Below are positions 51,145 to 59,418 of a stretch of DNA of 64,000 nt, piece after piece; position 1 is the stretch's first letter; each line of letters starts with the position of its first letter. Position numbers and translations under genes: made by a program. The notes beneath the pieces are model-generated. The model was given only the letters and a program-made list of their open reading frames with translations, made no database searches and was not told the DNA's origin. The DNA comes from Sporobacter sp963663605 (lineage in GTDB: Bacteria; Bacillota; Clostridia; Oscillospirales; Oscillospiraceae), in NCBI GenBank assembly GCA_963663605.2, contig CAXXVF010000002.1:2728001-2792000 (forward strand). Direction: 5' to 3'.

Positions 51145-51262
51145 AACAGATTCCTCCGCCATACGCTCTGTAATTCTTTAATGAATTCTATCTTATTATG
51201 ATAGCAAGAAAAGCAAAAAAAGTACAGTATAAAATTCGACATGAAATGGAAAACCAATGGGA

Positions 51263-51289
51263 AACCGCGGCTGGGATTAAGCCGCGGTT
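51263..51289 (-). terminator. Terminator-like hairpin after dnaJ
   Basis: AACCGCGGCT (51263-51272) and AGCCGCGGTT (51280-51289), 32 nt beyond the dnaJ stop codon. The T-run is short (TTT) on the minus strand. Confidence 0.55.
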
Positions 51290-51320
51290 GTGTATAGTTT
51301 ATGAAGAATTATTCGGTATA

Positions 51321-52442
51321 CTACAGAATTTTCTTTTTCTTTTTCTTCCCGGTTTTACTATCGCCCATCGATTCAGCCAGCTGTTTGAGAAGGTCTTTTT
51401 GCTGGGAGTTGAGACCAGTCGGGGTCTCGACACGAACCGTGACGAACTGGTCGCCGCGTCCGCCGCCGCGTAGGTTCGTAATGCCCTTGCCGCGCAGGCG
51501 GAAAACCGTGCCGGTTTGAGTTCCCTCAGGTATTGAGTATTTCACTTTTCCGTCCAGTGTCGGAACATGGATGTCGGCGCCGAGCGCTGCCTGCGAGAAG
51601 GAAACCGGCATCTCGAACAGGACGGCGTTGCCTTCCCGCGTAAAAAGCGGATGGAGCTGTACGCTGATCGTGATGTACAAATCGCCGGGCTCACCGCCGT
51701 TTATGCCGGCGCTGCCCTGCCCGTGCAGGGAGATGGTCTGCCCGTCGTCAATGCCTGCCGGTATGCTGACCTTTATTTTTTTGTTCCGGCGTATAAGACC
51801 GGCGCCCTTGCATTTTGTGCAGGGCTGATGTATTATTTTGCCCTTTCCGCCGCATTTGGGGCAGTCGGACGTGCTTTGCATGATACCGAACGGCGTGCGG
51901 TTTTGCGTCGTCACGCTGCCCGTACCTTTACAATTGGAACATTTTTCGGCTGTGGTGCCTTCCTGACAGCCTGAGCCTTCACAGCTGTCGCAGACTTCGA
52001 TGCGCGAAATCGGCACTTCCTTGTCACAGCCGAACGCTGCCTCTTCAAACGTAATCTTTGTTTGGGCGTGGACGCGCTCACCCTTTCGGGGAGCGTTTCT
52101 GTTCCGGGCGCTGGAACGTCCGCCGCCGAAAATTGAGCCGAATATATCACCCAGATCAAAGTCCATTCCGCCGAAGCCGCCGCCGAAACCGTCGAAGCCG
52201 CCGCCGAAATTTGGATCGACACCGGCATGGCCGAATTGATCGTATCTTGATTTTTTCTCCGGGTCGGACAGGCACTCGCAAGCCTCGTTGACTTCCTTGA
52301 AGCGTTTTTCAGCTTCCTTATCGCCGGGGTTTAAGTCCGGATGGCATTTTTTTGCCTGCTGCCGGAATGCCTTTTTGATCTCTTCGTCGGACGCGCCTTT
52401 ATTAAGACCGAGCACCTCGTAGTAATCACGTTTGTCTGCCAT
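51321..52442 (-). CDS. dnaJ: Chaperone DnaJ
   Basis: A 373-residue type I J-domain co-chaperone stimulating DnaK ATPase. It has the J domain with HPD (KKCHPDLNPGD), a Gly/Phe-rich region, four zinc-finger repeats (CDSCEGSGC, CSNCKGTGS, CPKCGGKGK, CTKCKGAGL), two beta-barrel substrate domains and a dimerisation end. The C-terminal tail is oddly lysine-rich (SKTGKKKKKKIL). ATG 52442 has GAGGAAG upstream. Last gene of the heat-shock operon. Confidence 0.97.
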   Translation of the reverse strand: MADKRDYYEVLGLNKGASDEEIKKAFRQQAKKCHPDLNPGDKEAEKRFKEVNEACECLSDPEKKSRYDQFGHAGVDPNFGGGFDGFGGGFGGMDFDLGDIFGSIFGGGRSSARNRNAPRKGERVHAQTKITFEEAAFGCDKEVPISRIEVCDSCEGSGCQEGTTAEKCSNCKGTGSVTTQNRTPFGIMQSTSDCPKCGGKGKIIHQPCTKCKGAGLIRRNKKIKVSIPAGIDDGQTISLHGQGSAGINGGEPGDLYITISVQLHPLFTREGNAVLFEMPVSFSQAALGADIHVPTLDGKVKYSIPEGTQTGTVFRLRGKGITNLRGGGRGDQFVTVRVETPTGLNSQQKDLLKQLAESMGDSKTGKKKKKKIL

Positions 52443-52502
52443 ATGAACTTCCTCTCTGTTGTCTGCCTAAGAGCCATGCTGGGTTGCCTTGCATTATCAC
52501 AT

Positions 52503-52543
52503 GAGTGAAGAACCTCCGTCAAGGCTCGGGAGATTCTTCACTC
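52503..52543 (-). other. Hairpin between dnaK and dnaJ
   Basis: GAGTGAAGAA (52503-52512) pairs with TTCTTCACTC (52534-52543), extended by CTCC/GGAG inside. No T-run, so it probably protects or processes the dnaK mRNA and lowers dnaJ expression relative to dnaK. Confidence 0.6.
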
Positions 52544-52578
52544 TTGATGCATCAAAGACTTAAGGGTGCGCTATGCTG

Positions 52579-54438
52579 CTATTTTTTTTCGTCGTCATCA
52601 ACGACTTCGTAATCCGCGTCGTAGTACTCGCCGCCTCCGGGTGCACCGTCATCCGCGCCGCCTCCGGCGTTTTCACCTGCGCTGCCGTCGCCGCCCGGCT
52701 GTGCGCCCTGGGTGTTGTAAATTTTTTCGCTGACGGCGTAAAATGCCTTCTGAAGCTCATCGGTCGCTGCTTTTATAGCTGCAATATCCGTTCCGTTCAA
52801 AGCCGTTTTCACTTTGGAGACCGCGTCTTCGATGGTCTGCTTGTCGGATGCTTCGATCTTATCGCCCATGTCGGCAAGCGTCTTTTCGCTCTGATATACG
52901 AGCTGGTCGGCGTGGTTTCTCGAATCGATATCATCTTTACGCTGGGCATCTTCCTGTGCGTACTGTTCGGCTTCCTTGACGGCCTTGTCGATATCGTCCT
53001 TGGAAAGGTTCGTCGAAGAAGTAATGGTTATTTGCTGCTCTTTGCCCGTGCCGAGATCTTTTGCCGAGACGTTGACGATGCCGTTGGCATCGATATCAAA
53101 GGTGACTTCGATCTGCGGAACGCCGCGGCGGGCGGGCGCGATGCCGTCCAGGTGGAAGCGGCCGAGCGTCTTGTTGTACTGAGCCATCTCGCGCTCGCCC
53201 TGCAGGACGTGGACTTCAACGGAAGTCTGATTGTCGGCGGCAGTTGAGAAGATCTGGCTCTTCTTGGCCGGGATTGTGGTATTGCGGTCGATGAGCTTTG
53301 TGAATACGCCGCCCAGCGTCTCAATGCCCAAAGACAGCGGCGTGACGTCCAAAAGGAGGATCCCTTCAACGTCTCCGCCCAATACGCCGGCCTGGACGGC
53401 TGCGCCGATGGCAACGCATTCGTCGGGGTTGATGCCCTTGAACGGCTCTTTGCCGGTCAGCCGCTTGACGGATTCCTGAACGGCGGGGATACGCGTGGAG
53501 CCGCCCACAAGAAGCACTTTGGAAAGCTCGCCTGCTGACAGGCCCGCGTCGCCAAGCGCCTGATTGACGGGGCCGACCGTTTTATCCACAAGATGCGCCG
53601 TCAGTTCGTTAAACTTTGCGCGCGTGACGGTGACCTCAAGGTGTTTCGGGCCGTTGGCGTCCGCCGTGATATACGGCAGATTGATTGATGTCGAGGTCAC
53701 GCCTGACAAGTCCACCTTTGCTTTTTCTGAGGCTTCGCGCAGGCGCTGCATGGCGATTTTGTCCGTCGACAGGTCGATGCCATTGTCTTTTTTGAATTCG
53801 GCAAGCAGGTGTTTAACGATGCACTCGTCAAAATCATCGCCGCCGAGGCGGTTGTTGCCCGCCGTGGCGAGGACCTCGATAACGCCGTCGCCGATCTCCA
53901 GAACAGAGACGTCGAATGTGCCGCCGCCGAGGTCGAAGACCATGATTTTCTGGTCTGTCTCTTTATCGAGCCCATAAGCCAGCGCTGCGGCTGTCGGCTC
54001 GTTTATGATACGCTTAACGTCGAGTCCTGCGATTTTACCGGCGTCTTTCGTCGCCTGGCGCTGTGAATCGGTAAAATAGGCCGGAACCGTAATGACGGCT
54101 TCCGTCACTTTGGCGCCCAGGTAAGCTTCCGCGTCGGTTTTGAGTTTTTGCAGGATCATCGCGGAGATCTCCTGCGGCGTGTACGGTTTATTGTCGATGT
54201 TGACTTTATATGCGCTGCCCATTTCGCGTTTGATGGACATGACGGTGCGGTCGGGATTTGTGATGGCCTGCCGTTTTGCCACCTGGCCGACCATGCGTTC
54301 ACCGTCCTTGGAAAAGGCGACGACCGACGGTGTTGTGCGTCCGCCCTCTGCGTTTGCTATGACGATCGGCTCTCCGCCTTCAATAACGGCTACGCATGAA
54401 TTTGTCGTACCCAGATCTATTCCAATTATTTTTCCCAT
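52579..54438 (-). CDS. dnaK: Chaperone DnaK (Hsp70)
   Basis: A 619-residue Hsp70. The nucleotide-binding domain begins MGKIIGIDLGTTNSCVAV, with the phosphate-2 segment IMVFDLGGGTFDVSVL and LLVGGSTRIPAVQ, then the linker GILLLDVTPL, the substrate-binding beta domain and a helical lid ending in a Gly-rich tail with an acidic terminus. Length and motifs are normal for a Gram-positive DnaK. ATG 54438 has GGAGG upstream. It works with DnaJ and GrpE in protein folding; regulated through the CIRCE element upstream of hrcA. Confidence 0.98.
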   Translation of the reverse strand: MGKIIGIDLGTTNSCVAVIEGGEPIVIANAEGGRTTPSVVAFSKDGERMVGQVAKRQAITNPDRTVMSIKREMGSAYKVNIDNKPYTPQEISAMILQKLKTDAEAYLGAKVTEAVITVPAYFTDSQRQATKDAGKIAGLDVKRIINEPTAAALAYGLDKETDQKIMVFDLGGGTFDVSVLEIGDGVIEVLATAGNNRLGGDDFDECIVKHLLAEFKKDNGIDLSTDKIAMQRLREASEKAKVDLSGVTSTSINLPYITADANGPKHLEVTVTRAKFNELTAHLVDKTVGPVNQALGDAGLSAGELSKVLLVGGSTRIPAVQESVKRLTGKEPFKGINPDECVAIGAAVQAGVLGGDVEGILLLDVTPLSLGIETLGGVFTKLIDRNTTIPAKKSQIFSTAADNQTSVEVHVLQGEREMAQYNKTLGRFHLDGIAPARRGVPQIEVTFDIDANGIVNVSAKDLGTGKEQQITITSSTNLSKDDIDKAVKEAEQYAQEDAQRKDDIDSRNHADQLVYQSEKTLADMGDKIEASDKQTIEDAVSKVKTALNGTDIAAIKAATDELQKAFYAVSEKIYNTQGAQPGGDGSAGENAGGGADDGAPGGGEYYDADYEVVDDDEKK

Positions 54439-54480
54439 AGTGGTTTCCTCCTTGAATATATAAATGATGTTGTTTTAATA

Positions 54481-55011
54481 TTAGTTTGCGACTTTGACCA
54501 TTGAAAAACGAATGACCTTGTCGCCGAGCATAAAGCCCTTTTCAAATTCCTCCACGACGACGGCTTCGCCGTAGTCGGGGTCATCCACATGCATCACGGC
54601 GTTGTGCAGATCCGGGTCGAACTTTTCGCCTGCTGCCTCGATTTCTTTGACGCCGAGTTTATCTAAAATTTCTTTCAGCTGTGTCATGGTCATCTCCACG
54701 CCTTTATAAAAGGCGTCGTCGGAACATTCCTGCTTCAAAGCGCGTGTCAAGTTGTCATAAACGGGAAGAATCTTTGTGATCGTATCAGCGCGGATGTCGT
54801 TATACAGGGCTTCGCGTTCCTTGATGCTTCTTTTTCTGTAGTTGTCATATTCGGCGGCAAGCCGAAGGAATTTATCTTTTTCGGCGTCCAGCGCCGCGTT
54901 CAAATCATCGGTCGGAGAAACCTCTTGGGGTGAGGCCTCCGGCGCTACGACGGCGCTTTCGGTCTCGATTGGGCTTTCCTGCGGCATTTCGTCTTTTTTT
55001 GATTTCGCCAA
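54481..55011 (-). CDS. grpE: Nucleotide-exchange factor GrpE
   Basis: A 176-residue DnaK exchange factor. A disordered acidic N-terminus is followed by a long helix (LRLAAEYDNYRKRSIKEREALYND) and the C-terminal beta head with VKEIEAAGEKFDPDLHNAVMHVDDPDYG and VVEEFEKGFMLGDKVIRFSMVKVA. The start is TTG at 55011 with AAAGGAG 9 nt upstream. It lies 28 nt after hrcA. Confidence 0.96.
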   Translation of the reverse strand: MAKSKKDEMPQESPIETESAVVAPEASPQEVSPTDDLNAALDAEKDKFLRLAAEYDNYRKRSIKEREALYNDIRADTITKILPVYDNLTRALKQECSDDAFYKGVEMTMTQLKEILDKLGVKEIEAAGEKFDPDLHNAVMHVDDPDYGEAVVVEEFEKGFMLGDKVIRFSMVKVAN

Positions 55012-55039
55012 TCATATCATCTCCTTTATCTTTGGTGTT

Positions 55040-56113
55040 TCAGGACAGTTCTTCTTCATCACCCTGTCTGAGCGCATCCGGCAGTTTGATGCTGCCGGAC
55101 AAGAGCCAGCTCAACCCTCGGGCAATATATGAAAGCCGTGCCGACACCTTTGAATAGTCCATGCGGGTCGGTCCGACAACACCGATGAGGCCTTGCATAT
55201 CGTCGCCGGCATCATACCGGGCAACGATGACACTGGAATCCTGCAGTTCTCTTGCGAGATTCTCGGGGCCGATGGTGATTTTCATCTCTTGACTTTCCTC
55301 CGGAGCGGGGAGCCGGGCCAGTTCGTTTTTATCGGAAAGGTAGCGAAGCAGCTGCTGTGCCTTGTCGATATTCCTGTATTCAGGGTATTCGAAGAGATTG
55401 GAAGCGCCCGTCATGTGCGATTTCAGGGTTTTCGTTTCATATAAAACCTCAATGGCGAATCCGGCGATCACTGCGACGATCCCATTCCGGTCGTTTACGG
55501 CCCGTTCGGTCGACGAGATCAAAGCCGTTGTGATTTTTTCCTCGCATATATTTGTGAAGCTGGCGTTAAATAGCGTCCCCAGTTTTGTAAGCATGCTCTG
55601 TTCCAGCTGAAACGGCAGGTTGACCAGTTTGTTCTTAACGGTTTTATTGCTCATCATTACGACAATAATAAATGAGTTGGGGTTTATATAAATAACGTCA
55701 AAACGTGATATTGTGACGTCACCGCCCGCCGCTGCCAGCGCGTAAGCCGGATAACTTGTCAATTGCGAAGTTAGACGGCCAGCGTCGGCCAATATTTTAT
55801 CCAGCTGCTGAATACGGGTTTGAAGCACCTGATTAATTGTCTGGGATTCCTCCGACGACAGGCTGGGCCGTTCCATCAGCTCGTTGACATAGATGCGGTA
55901 GCCCAAACAGGTCGGGATCCGTCCTGCTGAAGTATGCGGCTGCTCTAAAAGCCCCATTGATTCCAGCTCCGCCATTTCGTTGCGGATCGTAGCCGAAGAA
56001 ACGGACATGTCGATCATATTGGCGATCGCCTTGGAACCGACAGGTTCGGCCGACTTCACATACTGATCTATGACCGTACGCAGTATTTTCTTTTTCCGTT
56101 CGCCAAGTTCCAT
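55040..56113 (-). CDS. hrcA: Heat-inducible repressor HrcA
   Basis: A 357-residue repressor of class I heat-shock genes. It has an N-terminal winged helix (ERKKKILRTVIDQYVKSAEPVGSKAIAN; SSATIRNEMAELESMGLLEQPHTSAGR), then GRIPTCLGYRIYVNEL, where Asp-Lys is more usual than Cys-Leu, and the GAF-like sensor ending in GLIGVVGPTRMDYSKVSARL. HrcA binds CIRCE, present 34 nt upstream of its start, and so regulates its own operon. ATG 56113 has AAGGGGG upstream. Confidence 0.97.
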   Translation of the reverse strand: MELGERKKKILRTVIDQYVKSAEPVGSKAIANMIDMSVSSATIRNEMAELESMGLLEQPHTSAGRIPTCLGYRIYVNELMERPSLSSEESQTINQVLQTRIQQLDKILADAGRLTSQLTSYPAYALAAAGGDVTISRFDVIYINPNSFIIVVMMSNKTVKNKLVNLPFQLEQSMLTKLGTLFNASFTNICEEKITTALISSTERAVNDRNGIVAVIAGFAIEVLYETKTLKSHMTGASNLFEYPEYRNIDKAQQLLRYLSDKNELARLPAPEESQEMKITIGPENLARELQDSSVIVARYDAGDDMQGLIGVVGPTRMDYSKVSARLSYIARGLSWLLSGSIKLPDALRQGDEEELS

Positions 56114-56146
56114 AAATCCCCCTTCCTTTCGAAGGTAAAAATATGG

Positions 56147-56173
56147 TTAGCACTCTCGTGCGTTGAGTGCTAA
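56147..56173 (-). promoter_or_regulatory. CIRCE operator
   Basis: TTAGCACTC (56147-56155), 9 nt, GAGTGCTAA (56165-56173) is a perfect match to the CIRCE consensus bound by HrcA. A half-like TTAGCACTA follows at 56181. Confidence 0.97.
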
Positions 56174-56364
56174 CCATAATTTAGCACTATGATGCTTTGA
56201 TGTCAAGACCCTTGTTAATTTGTTTTTATTTTATTAATAATCATAAAGATTTTATGTATTGTTACTTTTGTAAATTATTGTTGTTGCATTTATCTATTTG
56301 TTAAAGTATTCTGGTTGAACGAAAAGGAAGTATGCGTTTACGTTTCAGGTGCGACTGAAAGCTG

Positions 56365-57036
56365 GTGATCCTATTGAAAAAATTCTGGGTGCGTCTGCTG
56401 CTTGTTGTCGTCGGTATTGCCGTTGGCATATCTGCGACCATAGCGGTTTTTTATTTTGGCGGAGAAGATTTATATAATAAGATGCTGGGCGAAAACGCTC
56501 AGAGCGAAGAAGCGTCGATTAGTCTCGCGGCGTCGAACGCCGAGTTGACTGCGTATGCGTTTGAGATACTCGGTTACATCAAAGGGGAGGATTACGAAGC
56601 GCTGTCTCGGGAAATCCATCCGGAATACGGCATCGTATTTTCGCCTTACGCGACCATCAGCCTGTCTTCAAATAAATGCTTTACCGCAAAACAAGTTGCT
56701 GAGTTTTCAAAAGACGAAAATCACTATGTCTGGGGCAAATACGACGGCAGCGATGATCCGATTGAACTGAAACCGGTGGAATACTTTAAAGAGTTTGTTT
56801 TTGATAAAGACTTTACCCTGACGCCGGAAATCGGCGTCGACACGATCATCGAGTCCGGCAATTCCCTTGAAAACATCACGGAGGTTTTTCCCGATGCGCG
56901 GTTTGTGGACTTCCATATCCCGGCGTCCGACTCGGGAACGGAAGACCTCGACTGGACCAGCCTCAGGCTTGGGTTTGAAGAATTTGAGGGGCAGTTGAAG
57001 CTGACGGTGGTCGTACACAGTGAATGGACAGTTTGA
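56365..57036 (+). CDS. Membrane-anchored protein of unknown function
   Basis: A 223-residue protein with one N-terminal helix (about 9-30, VRLLLVVVGIAVGISATIAVFYF) and a mostly beta extracellular domain with LGYIKGEDYEALSREIHPEYGIVFSPYATI and a C-terminal LRLGFEEFEGQLKLTVVVHSEWTV. It may resemble lipoprotein-like or NTF2-like domains exported in clostridia, but no family is certain. The start is uncertain: GTG 56365 or TTG 56374, neither with a clear ribosome binding site. Monocistronic, followed by a hairpin at 57060-57079. Confidence 0.65.
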   Translation: MILLKKFWVRLLLVVVGIAVGISATIAVFYFGGEDLYNKMLGENAQSEEASISLAASNAELTAYAFEILGYIKGEDYEALSREIHPEYGIVFSPYATISLSSNKCFTAKQVAEFSKDENHYVWGKYDGSDDPIELKPVEYFKEFVFDKDFTLTPEIGVDTIIESGNSLENITEVFPDARFVDFHIPASDSGTEDLDWTSLRLGFEEFEGQLKLTVVVHSEWTV

Positions 57037-57059
57037 ATATTAAGACAAATGATTACAAA

Positions 57060-57079
57060 GCGCCGACATCAGTCGGCGC
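57060..57079 (+). terminator. Intrinsic terminator
   Basis: GCGCCGAC (57060-57067) and GTCGGCGC (57072-57079) with a 4-nt loop, followed by CTTATTG. Confidence 0.6.
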
Positions 57080-57224
57080 CTTATTGCTATGGGAAAAGCC
57101 TTTAGGGCTTTTTAGCGAATGCCAATATATTACATACTATTTTTCCAGAATTGAGAACATAATAATCCTGTCAGGCAAATCCAATAAAAACCGCGAAGCG
57201 AAAACTTTTAAGCAGGAGGGAAGT

Positions 57225-57455
57225 ATGAAAAAAGCGGCAATACTGATTCTGGCGCTGCTCCTTGCATTTATTTTTGTCGGCTGCAACGTGGCGCCCAATA
57301 TACCCAGTGTAACGCCATATCCGACAACCACCGTAACGCCGTATACGACAGCCCGCGTATCGCCATACACGACGACTCCGGGCTATGATACGACTGACAA
57401 ATACCGCTACGGGTATAACGGTTATGACTATAACACTACGGCACAAATTCCTTAA
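57225..57455 (+). CDS. Small Thr/Pro/Tyr-repeat lipoprotein
   Basis: A 76-residue predicted lipoprotein: signal peptide MKKAAILILALLLAFIFVGC with Cys20 as the lipid site. The mature part is low complexity: three degenerate units around VTPY/VSPY (VTPYPTTT, VTPYTTAR, VSPYTTTP) and a Tyr/Gly-rich tail. ATG 57225 has AGGAGGG 4 nt upstream; the open frame to 57024 upstream lacks one. Such short repeat lipoproteins can be wall-surface spacers or glycosylation targets; function unknown. Confidence 0.7.
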   Translation: MKKAAILILALLLAFIFVGCNVAPNIPSVTPYPTTTVTPYTTARVSPYTTTPGYDTTDKYRYGYNGYDYNTTAQIP

Positions 57456-57521
57456 ACAACAGTCCCGAGCTTAATAAAGCAACCGGCAAAGCATCGCGCC
57501 GGGAGCTAAACCGTAATGAAC

Positions 57522-57549
57522 AGATACCGGCGCATATGCGCCGGTATCT
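57522..57549 (+). terminator. Perfect 28-nt palindrome terminator
   Basis: AGATACCGGCGCAT and its exact complement abut (57522-57549), followed by GACTCTTTTAA, 67 nt after the lipoprotein gene. Confidence 0.65.
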
Positions 57550-57670
57550 GACTCTTTTAACGGGGCGTCTGCCTGTGTATGTTTTATAATTTGATATGAT
57601 AAGGTTTGAATGCGCATGTCGTTAGACGTTTGGTTACTATGGAACATGGTGTAATTCAGCAAGACACAAA

Positions 57671-57692
57671 AAGCCGGTCTGATGACCGGCTT
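57671..57692 (-). terminator. Intrinsic terminator of ribU
   Basis: AAGCCGGTC (57671-57679) and GACCGGCTT (57684-57692). On the minus strand it is followed by TTTTGTG, 11 nt after the ribU stop codon. Confidence 0.85.
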
Positions 57693-57702
57693 TTTATACA
57701 CG

Positions 57703-58416
57703 CTATTTCATGTGTAACAGTTTTTCTGTTCGTTTATATAACAGGAAGGTAAGAAGCGAGACGATAATGCCTTTTATGAGATTGAACGGGACGACGGCAA
57801 ACAATACAAGCGTCGACACGCTTGTGATATTCGGATTTATCGCCGTTCCCATGCCGATGATCGCATCCAGAGGCATTCCGTACATTTTTGCAAAGGTCGG
57901 TAAAAGGTAGACGGCATTAAAGAAACTGCCGAAAACTGTCATGATCAATGCACCGGAGGCCATGCCGATCCAAGCGCCTTTTTTTGTTTTGATTTTATGG
58001 TAGATAACAGAGGCAGGCAATACAAAAGCGCAGCCGATGGCGAAATTGGCAAAGTCCCCGACAAAAGCCGTCGTGGTGCCCTTTATGACAAGCTTCAGGA
58101 TGATTTTGAGGAATTCGCAGACGACACCGGCGACGGGACCGAGAGAAAACGTGCAAATCAAAACGGGGATTTCGCTCAGATCAATTTTGTAGAAACTCGG
58201 TGCGAAGAAAAGCGGTATTTCAACGAGCATCAAGACTGCCGCGATGGCTGAGAACATGCCGACGTACGCGATGTACTTCGGTCTGCTTTTGTATCTCTCG
58301 CGTTTTATTAAGTAGCGTTCGGCAAGCCATGCAAGCACAAAAAGACCTAAAAAGATTGCCAGACATACACCCAAGAAGCTGAGGTTTTCCAATGCGGACT
58401 GTAGAAGTTGTGACAT
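57703..58416 (-). CDS. ribU: Riboflavin ECF-transporter substrate-binding component
   Basis: A 237-residue membrane protein with about six helices, matching RibU S components: KYIAYVGMFSAIAAVLMLVEIPLFFAPSFYKIDLSEIPVLI, GPVAGVVCEFLKIILKLVIKGTTTAFVGDFANF and the NPNITSVSTLVLFAVVPFNLIKG C-terminus. It would bind riboflavin and pair with a shared EcfAAT module encoded elsewhere. An extra N-terminal helix with an Arg/Lys stretch (about 15-55) is longer than usual. ATG 58416 has AGGAGG 8 nt upstream. The FMN riboswitch directly upstream supports the substrate. Confidence 0.93.
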   Translation of the reverse strand: MSQLLQSALENLSFLGVCLAIFLGLFVLAWLAERYLIKRERYKSRPKYIAYVGMFSAIAAVLMLVEIPLFFAPSFYKIDLSEIPVLICTFSLGPVAGVVCEFLKIILKLVIKGTTTAFVGDFANFAIGCAFVLPASVIYHKIKTKKGAWIGMASGALIMTVFGSFFNAVYLLPTFAKMYGMPLDAIIGMGTAINPNITSVSTLVLFAVVPFNLIKGIIVSLLTFLLYKRTEKLLHMK

Positions 58417-58444
58417 TAACAATGCCTCCTGTAAAATAGTAAAA

Positions 58445-58470
58445 CACCTGAAAGACATGTCTTCCAGGTG
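58445..58470 (-). terminator. FMN-riboswitch expression-platform terminator
   Basis: On the minus strand CACCTGGAAGACA pairs with TGTCTTTCAGGTG and is followed by TTTTACT, 30 nt before ribU. It would form when FMN holds the aptamer closed. Confidence 0.75.
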
Positions 58471-58502
58471 ACCACAAAAAAGCTAAACAAAACGTTTAAC
58501 AA

Positions 58503-58612
58503 ATCTTCTTCCATCCAGACTGTAACTGTCGGTATTGGAGTTTCACCAATTCATGCGCTGTGCGCTCGCGGACTGTACCGCCGATCGGGAATTTCACCCT
58601 GCCCTGAAGACA
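58503..58612 (-). ncRNA. FMN riboswitch (RFN element)
   Basis: Minus-strand hallmarks in order: CTTCAGGGCAGGGTGAAATT, CCGATCGGCGGTAC, AGTCCGCGAGC, TTGGTGAAACTCCAA, ACCGACAGT, and AGTCTGGATGGAAGAAG. This is the full conserved core. It controls ribU together with the terminator at 58445-58470 and is expected to switch transcription off at high FMN. Confidence 0.97.
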
Positions 58613-58675
58613 TCCTATTCAATTCAAATGTTCATTAGTATTATAGCATTATTTTTTTTAAAAGCAATATTTTTT

Positions 58676-58704
58676 TTGACAAAAACTCCGGGCGCATTTA
58701 AAAT
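58676..58704 (+). promoter_or_regulatory. Candidate promoter of the SLOG-family gene
   Basis: TTGACA (58676-58681), 17 bp, TAAAAT (58699-58704), 43 bp before the ATG at 58748. Confidence 0.65.
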
Positions 58705-58747
58705 AGAAAATGTAAAAAAGCGGCAAAAAGGACGGTTTAAACTGCTT

Positions 58748-59257
58748 ATGAAACCTGATGTAAATCGAAACAATACCTGCTGTTTTTCCGGTTATCGGCC
58801 CGAGAAACTCCCGTGGGGCTCTGTTGAAGCGGATGATCGGTGCCGTCGGCTTAAGGAAAAACTATACGATGTCGTATATGCCGTTTACGCGTCCGGGATC
58901 CGGCATTTTGTCTGCGGCATGGCGCTCGGGTGCGATATGTATTTTTGCGAAACCGTGCTTCAGCTGAAGGAGGATCATCCGGATATTACGCTCGAAGCGG
59001 CGATGCCCAGTGAGGATCAGGCGGCCAGATGGAGCGAGGCCAACCGCAGCAGATACTTCAAACTTGTCGGGCAATGCGACATCGAGACATACGTATCAAA
59101 ACGGTACACACCGGACTGCATGATGCGGCGGAACATGTATATGGTTGATAAATCCTCGGTTCTGATTGCCGTGTTCGACGGCCGCCTCGGCGGCACAATG
59201 CATACGATAGGATATGCCGATATGAACGGTTTGGAGATCATACAGATAAAGCCCTGA
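58748..59257 (+). CDS. DUF1273/YpsA-like SLOG-family protein
   Basis: A 169-residue Rossmann-like protein with CCFSGYRPEKLPWG, the HFVCGMALGCDMYFCE loop and VLIAVFDGRLGGTMHTIGYA typical of YpsA/DUF1273. In Bacillus, YpsA relatives affect division and are proposed to bind nucleotide-derived ligands; enzyme activity is unproven. ATG 58748 is chosen from homology and the promoter. The open frame reaches back to 58535 but that part overlaps the FMN riboswitch and has no ribosome binding site. Confidence 0.85.
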   Translation: MKPDVNRNNTCCFSGYRPEKLPWGSVEADDRCRRLKEKLYDVVYAVYASGIRHFVCGMALGCDMYFCETVLQLKEDHPDITLEAAMPSEDQAARWSEANRSRYFKLVGQCDIETYVSKRYTPDCMMRRNMYMVDKSSVLIAVFDGRLGGTMHTIGYADMNGLEIIQIKP

Positions 59258-59280
59258 AAAAGGCGCCGGTTCTACGCTTG

Positions 59281-59300
59281 CGGCGGGATTTATCCCGCCG
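59281..59300 (+). terminator. Intrinsic terminator
   Basis: CGGCGGGA (59281-59288), TCCCGCCG (59293-59300), then T7. Confidence 0.9.
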
Positions 59301-59359
59301 TTTTTTTATCGGCAGCCCGGGACGAAACGGGGTTGTCCCGAAACGCGGCATTTTAAGGT

Positions 59360-59389
59360 GTATACGGACAAATAGCGGCGGAATACACT
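59360..59389 (+). promoter_or_regulatory. Candidate sporulation-type (sigma-E/K-like) promoter before sigK
   Basis: AATACACT at 59382-59389 resembles the CATAcA-T -10 box of mother-cell sigma factors, with GTATACG near 59360 as a possible -35. Loose consensus, so tentative. Confidence 0.35.
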
Positions 59390-59418
59390 ATACTGATCCT
59401 TTTTTTGGTGGTGTATAT

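Noticed and set aside
51198..51473. Plus-strand open frame near the dnaJ end
   Set aside because: Overlaps the dnaJ 3' end and its hairpin in antisense; no initiation signals.
58535..58747. N-terminal extension of the SLOG-family protein
   Set aside because: Lies over the FMN riboswitch on the other strand, upstream of the likely promoter; not coding.
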